From: Paramarasmius palmivorus
Lineage: Eukaryota > Basidiomycota > Agaricomycetes > Agaricales > Marasmiaceae
Direction: 5' to 3'
NCBI GenBank assembly: GCA_037176845.1
Contig: JAYKXP010000117.1
Location: 62,001 to 126,000, forward strand
Length of the DNA: 64,000 nucleotides
Shown: piece after piece, positions 58,429 through 64,000 of the stretch
Layout: each line of letters starts with the position of its first letter
Position numbering within the stretch: position 1 is the first letter of the stretch
The notes under the pieces: model-generated
What the model was told of the DNA's origin: nothing
Database searches by the model: none
Seen by the model: only the letters and a program-made list of their open reading frames with translations
Position numbers and translations under genes: made by a program

Positions 58429-59540
58429 TGTTGCGCTAAAGCAAGATGACGCGTCCATTGTAGGCTTTCAAGTCAGGACTGGGAAGGCAGAGAGAGGTTG
58501 TGGCTAGAGGGCAAAGTGCCGAATGTAGAACGTGAGTTAGGATTGCTGTAGTCTTATATTGGGCTTTGTTAAGATTGGGCTTACGCGCTGTGGCTGACAG
58601 GAACTCAGAAGGAGAGAAAAGAAGGCGTGTATGTATCGTGGTACATCCTGTTACAGGCCTGCCAATCAATCCAAGCTCGTGTCATGGCCGCTATGTTCGG
58701 GCTGAAGGAGTTGGTTGGTTATAAGGTGCCAGATGAGTAGTGGCAGCACGTTCACATCTGGAATAGGAATAGGCAGCTTGCAAGGAGTATCGAGTCAGGC
58801 CAAGGAAAAAAAAAAAGAAGCCTAAGAAGGAAAAGGAAAGACTCAACAGAAAACAAGCAAAACACGCTGCGCTTTGGTCTCTGGACATCTAAAGCAATTG
58901 ACGTTGACCCCTTCCGAGCTCATCCTCCCGCTCTCTCACCCGAGAGTGACGGAAAAATTGCAAGCTGAATCATTCATCAGGCATTCATATTCGTCGTTTG
59001 TGGCAGGTTGAAATTGACAGCGAATGTATTGCGGTACACGGAACACACCCAGTACACTAGTATTATGAACCAATTCAGTATAGTTGTATTCGAGAATGAC
59101 GTCCCAAGACGCACCATGTATTTGTGTCGAGACTCTTTCTCCCGGATGAGCATGTCTATAGCAAACAGTGGTTGAGCATCGACATGGACGTTCGAGATCA
59201 GAATTTCGTGACTCATCTCAGTTTCGTTCGTTCCGGGCAGCTCGGGCCGCCAATTTCTTTCCCCTGCAAGTGGAAATATCAAGCCCTTCATACACCCGGA
59301 TTGCTCATATTCGCACATAAGCCAGACGTCCTATCAACAAGTCTGGAGCACCATTTGCATCTTTGTCACACAGCGGTGGTGGTGGTGGTGAGCAGAAAAT
59401 GATGCTTTTTTTTCACACGCGCGGCTAATCTGGACTTACGTCGCTTCCCCATCACTACAAACCGTTTCTCATCAAAGGACATTCAATGGTTCGTAGCCTT
59501 ACTATCCTCAGATTATTGACTTAGTGCTCACTTTCATTCT
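58429..59540. other. No gene recognised
   Basis: A minus-strand frame at 58977-59318 is open for 113 codons but has no motif. The segment 59260-59345 is duplicated at 60065-60150. Confidence 0.4.
59260..59345. repeat. Short degenerate duplication (pairs with 60065-60150)
   Basis: Both carry ggaaatatcaa.cccttcatacacc, then gattgctca and agccagacg.cctatc. Confidence 0.6.
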
Positions 59541-59858
59541 CAGCCGATATACGTCAAGGGAATAGCTCTCGATTGGGAAAAGTGCGCCAAAGTGCTAGGG
59601 GTCGACGAGTCAAGCGGACTGGTCGACCGCCTCATTGGGAAGATCCTGGATGCGGTCGACAGGAGCAGGTTTCCGGACTGTACAGCATGTCGTCCCAATG
59701 GTGACCCCTTCACGGTGATATCGTTCGGATACGATGCATTTAGCGAGGACCGGAAAGAAATAGAAGGGATTCCCACTCCGTCGTACTTTACGAAGAATCA
59801 AGACCAATGGGACCTAGTGGCATCTGCTCCTGAAGTGTTCGAAGTTTATGATATTTGA
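59541..59858 (+). CDS. Possible last exon of an unidentified gene
   Basis: After an acceptor-like ttctcag the frame PIYVKGIALDWEKCAKVLGV runs open for about 105 codons to a TGA, with ordinary soluble-protein composition (FTVISFGYDAFSEDRKEIEG). There is no ATG in the exon, so an upstream exon would be needed; a GT donor lies near 59488, but I find no convincing start. It may be a gene fragment. Confidence 0.35.
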   Translation, partial: QPIYVKGIALDWEKCAKVLGVDESSGLVDRLIGKILDAVDRSRFPDCTACRPNGDPFTVISFGYDAFSEDRKEIEGIPTPSYFTKNQDQWDLVASAPEVFEVYDI

Positions 59859-61484
59859 GAACGTACTCGACTGCAAACGCACTTTAGGGGATACCTATAT
59901 CTTGTTGGAACACACTTGTCGAAACATTGTTCATTCAGATACCTTGCAAAATACACCCATCCAGTGACGGACGCATTGTCGCCCTTTGCAGACGACGGCT
60001 CCCTCTCTCCCGAGCTAGTCAAAGGCAGTTTGGCCGTCCTTCAGCAGCGCAAGCTTCAGACTTGTCCTCGGAAATATCAAACCCTTCATACACCTCGCAC
60101 CGACGCCAGATTGCTCACTGAGCCAGACGCCCTATCGACATTCGGCATTCGCTTCCAGTTAGCAAAGCTATGGGCAGTAGAGTTTGAATGCTTGAATGAT
60201 TGGATTTGGTGTGTCTTCTTCCTCATTTCGCCTCTGTAGCACCCATAGAAACACTTCGAGCTGTTCTTACCATTCGTCCGCGCTTTCAAGCATACTGACA
60301 ACACTTTACAGGCATCGACTGCCTACACCCACATACTTTCCTGAACATCCCCATGTACGAAGCTGGCCGTTCCGCAACGGGACCTGCTACTGTTTCTCCA
60401 AGGACACTCGCACACGCCTTTGCCTTTTCGCCTCAAACTCGCTCGTAGCGTATTACTGTGCATCACCACCGCCCAGCCTCCGGTTCACATACGATGAACG
60501 CATTCAAGACACCTGCGCCGACGTCACATTTCTTCTTTTGCCTCATCCATGCGTGGCTCTTGTCGGACCGAACCTCAAAGCATCCTCGCTTTATTCCATC
60601 TCTCCGCCTTCGCATCCTGTCTTCCTACCACTTTGAAATCCGGCATTAATGGTCCACCACCTCATTCGCTCTACCTATGCCATGGCCAGCGACAGCTAAG
60701 GCCTCTTCTTGTATACCCCGGCGCATCTCATCCTCTCTCACTCAGTTCACTTTACTACCCCGACATCATATCTCGCAAACCATACACACTCCCTCTCGAT
60801 CCCGGTTTTCACACCCCCAAACTACAGCCGACCCTCGTCAAGACCGTTTTTCGTCCCGTTGCTCATGCGCTCGAGCTGTGTCGCAGGATACCCCTTACCA
60901 TGCGAGTTGGCTGTTGACGTAGTATGGGTATTCAGAGGGGTATTCATAGCCGACGAAAGAAGCCAAGGTCATGGGCTTACCCTGTCGTTCACCCAGAACG
61001 GGATGTTGGAGCGTTGGTAACACGTACGAAGCCTCTGCGGAGAACAACGCAGTGGAAGATCCGCCAGTAGGAACTATGTACTCCAACACCGACTCTCGCG
61101 CGACGACTGTCACAGGTAGGTGCATATCCTTGGGCCAAAAGAAGTGTTATTGACTGAGGGGGTGATCTACAGGTTTTTACTTTGGGACTGGGTTAGTGGG
61201 GCTAGGTGGAGGAAGTGTCAGAGTAGCCGTACATTCAAGAATTCAACAGCCTTTCGCTGACCTCTTGTATGTATTGAATAGCGCCATATATATTTCGTGA
61301 GACGTACCGTTCGTAGAGATGAAGAATGTCTGGGTCGATGTGCGAGATATCGATCACGACAGGACACGCGTCTTTTTCACCGACCACGACCACGACCACA
61401 ATGACATCCAAGATTCAAGTGGTTTCCCCTCAACCAGCTCTTATACACCCCTAGCCGTCTTTTCCGGAACCCTAAGCACGGAAA
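59859..61484. other. No gene recognised
   Basis: Several overlapping open frames (60196-60636, 60549-60917, 60709-61020) compete in different phases with no motif, so I call none. It contains the second copy of the short duplication at 60065-60150. Confidence 0.4.
60065..60150. repeat. Short degenerate duplication (pairs with 59260-59345)
   Basis: Second copy of the duplicated scrap, same orientation. Confidence 0.6.
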
Positions 61485-61690
61485 ACAGGACAATAACAAC
61501 CGCGAGAAACCTCTGAAGGATGAACGCCTCAATCCCTTTCTTCTGCAAGACCTCCTCTTCTTCCATCTCCACTCCACACCCCTCCGCGCCGACAACGACA
61601 TGCTCTCAACAACCCACCAACGCAAACACCCCTTCAACGGCCTTGGCCATAACCTTCTCAGTCACGATACTCACGACGTGACTCAGTACT
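61485..61690 (+). pseudogene. Decayed 5' part of a type II 3-dehydroquinase gene
   Basis: The DNA aligns with about 45510-45730 of the intact gene: a ggaaaacaggaca-like leader, gatgaac.c..caatccc, then ccaacgcaaacaccccttcaacggcc against cccaaacgcaaaattctcctcatcaacggcc. The start codon and the NGPNLNLLG frame are destroyed by substitutions and indels. It keeps the order dehydroquinase then transporter seen at 45.6-48.8 kb. Confidence 0.6.
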
Positions 61691-62159
61691 CATCATGGAG
61701 ACGGTTGATCTTTCGAGTCAATATGAAGGCGGCGTGCTAGGAGAGGGAATGGGATTTCGAGGGGTTTCAGGGAGGTGAGTCTTTTTGCATCTATTGCAAC
61801 TCGGAGTCTCGCGTGTTCATGGGCGTACATCCACATGCTAGCTGCTGTTCTATGAAGGTACATGTTTGGGTTTGGGTTTGGGTTTGGTGTGAAGGGAATC
61901 GGGATACGGTGAGACCGAATCTCTTTTTTTTCTCGCTTTGGTGGTAGAGGTGAATTTGACGTCGCGTTTGTTCCAGAATCGTTACACCGGCATTCGATGA
62001 ACGCGAATATACCCAACGAAATACAAAACTCAGACGCCCCAGCAACGAAACCGCTGTCGTTTTTACTGTCGTTTTGGGCTTTTCAACGTTGGCCTGGACG
62101 CATTGAAACGGCATGCAGTCATCCGTGGCACGAGTCGCTGGTAGCATCGGCGGGGGTGA

Positions 62160-62790
62160 GTGTCTGACCTTCCTTTCTCAATTCTTTCTGCCTTTCCAAT
62201 TACACAAACACTGATACTACTACCCCTAGAGCGTGCGGTGAACATGAACTATCTCTCCCAACCATCCGAGATCGTGAACATAATATTCAAAGGCCGGGTC
62301 ATCTTCGTTCATCGCTTCCGTCGCTTTCCCTTCGTGCTTTGGGAAAGATCGATAAGTCGGACATCGTGCGATCGAGTCTCTGGACGAAACGCATAGCCGA
62401 CGATTAGCCTGTGTGTCTTGAAGTCGTTGGTAGGCTCTAACTATTTGAGAGTTTACGCAACACTAACTTGTTTCACCGCACTTCCAGATACTATAACTTC
62501 GACAGCTTAGCATGCTCGCGGCTCCGCATTCATCAACACCAATACGACTTCTCCGACTCCGCAGAATTTGAAACCTTCAAGGTGGGATACTCGATCTCAC
62601 GACGCGCGTAAGCATCTCCTCCTGGTTTCACCACTTGCGTTTCTCACATCGTTCACGTGTAGCTCATTTCGTCTCTCGTTGACTAGATACGAGTATATCA
62701 ACTGCCGTCTCGCGTGCTTTTCATGAACATCCAGGTTGCGAAGAACAGTCATTCAAGGTGCTCGTGTCGGAATTTTGAGCAGGTGGTGGT
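62160..62790 (+). pseudogene. Decayed MFS transporter fragments, tandem unit 1
   Basis: It begins with an altered copy of the spacer segment 46469-46531. Then about 62280-62460 aligns with 47800-47990 (gtgctttgggaaag; gattagcctgtgtgtcttg), and about 62580-62785 aligns with 48410-48620 (gggatactcgatctcacgacgcgcgtaagc; ctctcgttgactagatacgagtatatc). The parts between are missing, and no frame is preserved. Confidence 0.7.
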
Positions 62791-63480
62791 GAGTATTCTT
62801 TCTGCTTTTCCGGTTACTCAAATGCTGACACTACTGGCCTTAGGTCGCAAATCGAAGAACGGCGAGCCCGTAATATCTCAACCCGTTCCGGGAGCTTTGA
62901 ACTCTTCGATATCAAACGACCTTTACTATTCAAAGGCCAGGCCCCGGTTCATCGCTTCGATGCCTTTCCCAGGATATCGGGAGAAGAAGGACAAGTCAGT
63001 CATCGTGTCATCGCTTACCTAGACGAAGTGCACAGACGACGATTGGGTCTGTGTCTTGAAGTTGTTGGTAGGCTCTGCTTTTTGAGAGGTTACACAACGC
63101 TGACCTATGGCGTGACAGGGCGATCGCGAAGCTACTCAGTTCCACATTCATGGACGACAATGCGAGCTATTGGACCTCAACGTTATCTGTCACGGTTCTA
63201 GTCAGCTCTGGAATTGAGAACCTCCAAGTCACCGTCATGTTTGATGAAGACTCCCAAGCATTGGCAGGTGGGATACTCAATCTCGCGATGCGTGTAAGCC
63301 TCTTCTCCTCGTTCAAATAGTTACCTTTTTCACTGACTTGGAACATTGTTCAGCCTTTCGTGGACCATGAGTATCCAAAGCTGTCTCCCGCGCATTTCAT
63401 CGACAGCGTCCAGGATACAACGGACACCTGACTTGCTCATGCCATGATATGTAGAGCAGGTGATGGATGGGTGTGTCTGA
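62785..63480 (+). pseudogene. Decayed MFS transporter fragments, tandem unit 2
   Basis: It repeats the structure of unit 1: the spacer-derived start at about 62789, then about 62950-63125 matching 47850-48020 (ggatatcgggagaagaaggacaa), then about 63145-63470 matching 48280-48640 (gacctcaacg...gaacctccaagtcacc, gtgtttgatgaagactc-like). Stops and indels throughout. Confidence 0.7.
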
Positions 63481-63704
63481 TGTTGCGCAGTGAGGAGTTC
63501 GCATGGTACACACGGAGCTCGAAACATGTTTGTCTGTCATTAAATTGGAGAATATGAGGAAACTTGATTAGAACATGCGTAAATAATACATTCAAAACCA
63601 CAAGACTAGCTCAACAGGTATCAAAAATACAGCAGTTTATGGAATCCGTCCAATTGTAGGGTTATCGTCATGAACGAACTGAATTATGTTCCCTTTGCCT
63701 CATA

Positions 63705-63977
63705 TCAGCCCGACCAAAGATAACTCCGCCAAGACGCAGGGCCTCCAGCTGAGCAAGCTACTACTGAACATGCTGGTGCCTTCGATGCTAAAGTCTGTAT
63801 TGCCGTCATGGTACTCTTGCTGAAATCTTCTGCTTGAGCAACGGATGCGCTGAAGGCTGTCACTGCGGCAGAGCTGGTGTTCTGGCTGCCTCCAATCCAC
63901 ATATCGGGAGCTTCATTGATGGTGGGTGTCAGAGTTGTTGCTAAAGGTCGAGCTTGAGAATTTGGGAGTTTACGTTC
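63705..63977 (-). CDS. Last exon of an unidentified gene (partial)
   Basis: On the minus strand an acceptor-like ttcatag near 63978 is followed by an open frame (KLPNSQARPLATTLTPTINE, then an Ala/Ser/Thr-rich segment) that ends in SAGGPASWRSYLWSG and a stop at 63705. It has two Cys (PACSVVACS) near the end and composition like a secreted protein, but I cannot name it. Upstream exons would lie beyond the window. Confidence 0.45.
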   Translation of the reverse strand, partial: ERKLPNSQARPLATTLTPTINEAPDMWIGGSQNTSSAAVTAFSASVAQAEDFSKSTMTAIQTLASKAPACSVVACSAGGPASWRSYLWSG

Positions 63978-64000
63978 TATGAAATAGATTGATCAGTCTT

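Noticed and set aside
61865..61887. Telomere-like (TTTGGG) run
   Set aside because: Only about four units, of a type unlike the usual TTAGGG, inside ordinary sequence; chance or a minor microsatellite.
1..64000. Search for CRISPR arrays, bacterial operons, rRNA and tRNA genes
   Set aside because: The DNA is eukaryotic with spliceosomal introns; I saw no regular spacer arrays and no tRNA or rRNA that I could support by eye.

Overview
The window looks like nuclear DNA of an Agaricomycete (mushroom-forming basidiomycete). Genes are densely split by introns of about 42-68 nt with GT/AG (once GC-AG) ends. The gene families also fit: MYND-finger proteins, a HECT-like family, FunK1-type kinase remnants, a septation-kinase ARM region, CRN/RHS-like NTPases and a Copia-type LTR element. 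All exon models were read by eye from splice signals and frame continuity. No search was run, so family names rest on motif recognition.

Layout. 0-2.5 kb: tail of an unidentified gene and a minus-strand F-box gene. 3-10.2 kb: a tandem pair of MYND-finger genes; the second is split by a 3.3-kb gag-only LTR retrotransposon with almost identical LTRs and a 5-bp target duplication. 10.3-14 kb: a nine-exon HECT-like gene. 14-30 kb: a gene-poor, decayed stretch. It holds a lineage-specific gene inside a CpG-starved block, the ARM-repeat half of a septation-network kinase without its kinase domain, a FunK1 fragment, a 3-dehydroquinase scrap and several dispersed degenerate repeats.

30-49 kb is the conserved core: a secreted, probably GPI-anchored intradiol dioxygenase, a small heat-shock protein with a perfect heat-shock element, a PMT2-type protein O-mannosyltransferase, the nonsense-mediated-decay helicase UPF1, a DUF7598-like membrane protein, a type II 3-dehydroquinase and a DHA2-type MFS transporter. 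The membrane protein and the transporter together carry three single-base insertions in short homopolymers, so each is either newly broken or mis-sequenced.

48.9-64 kb is accessory again. Two divergent copies of a CRN/RHS-like NTPase (one intact, one frameshifted) flank a Gln-rich gene and a hypothetical gene, and the intact copy lies between direct repeats derived from the Gln-rich gene's promoter. A decayed second copy of the 19-kb gene follows. Next come decayed copies of the dehydroquinase and transporter, in the same order as the intact pair at 45.6-48.8 kb, and the end of an unidentified gene. The main theme of the accessory parts is local duplication followed by decay.
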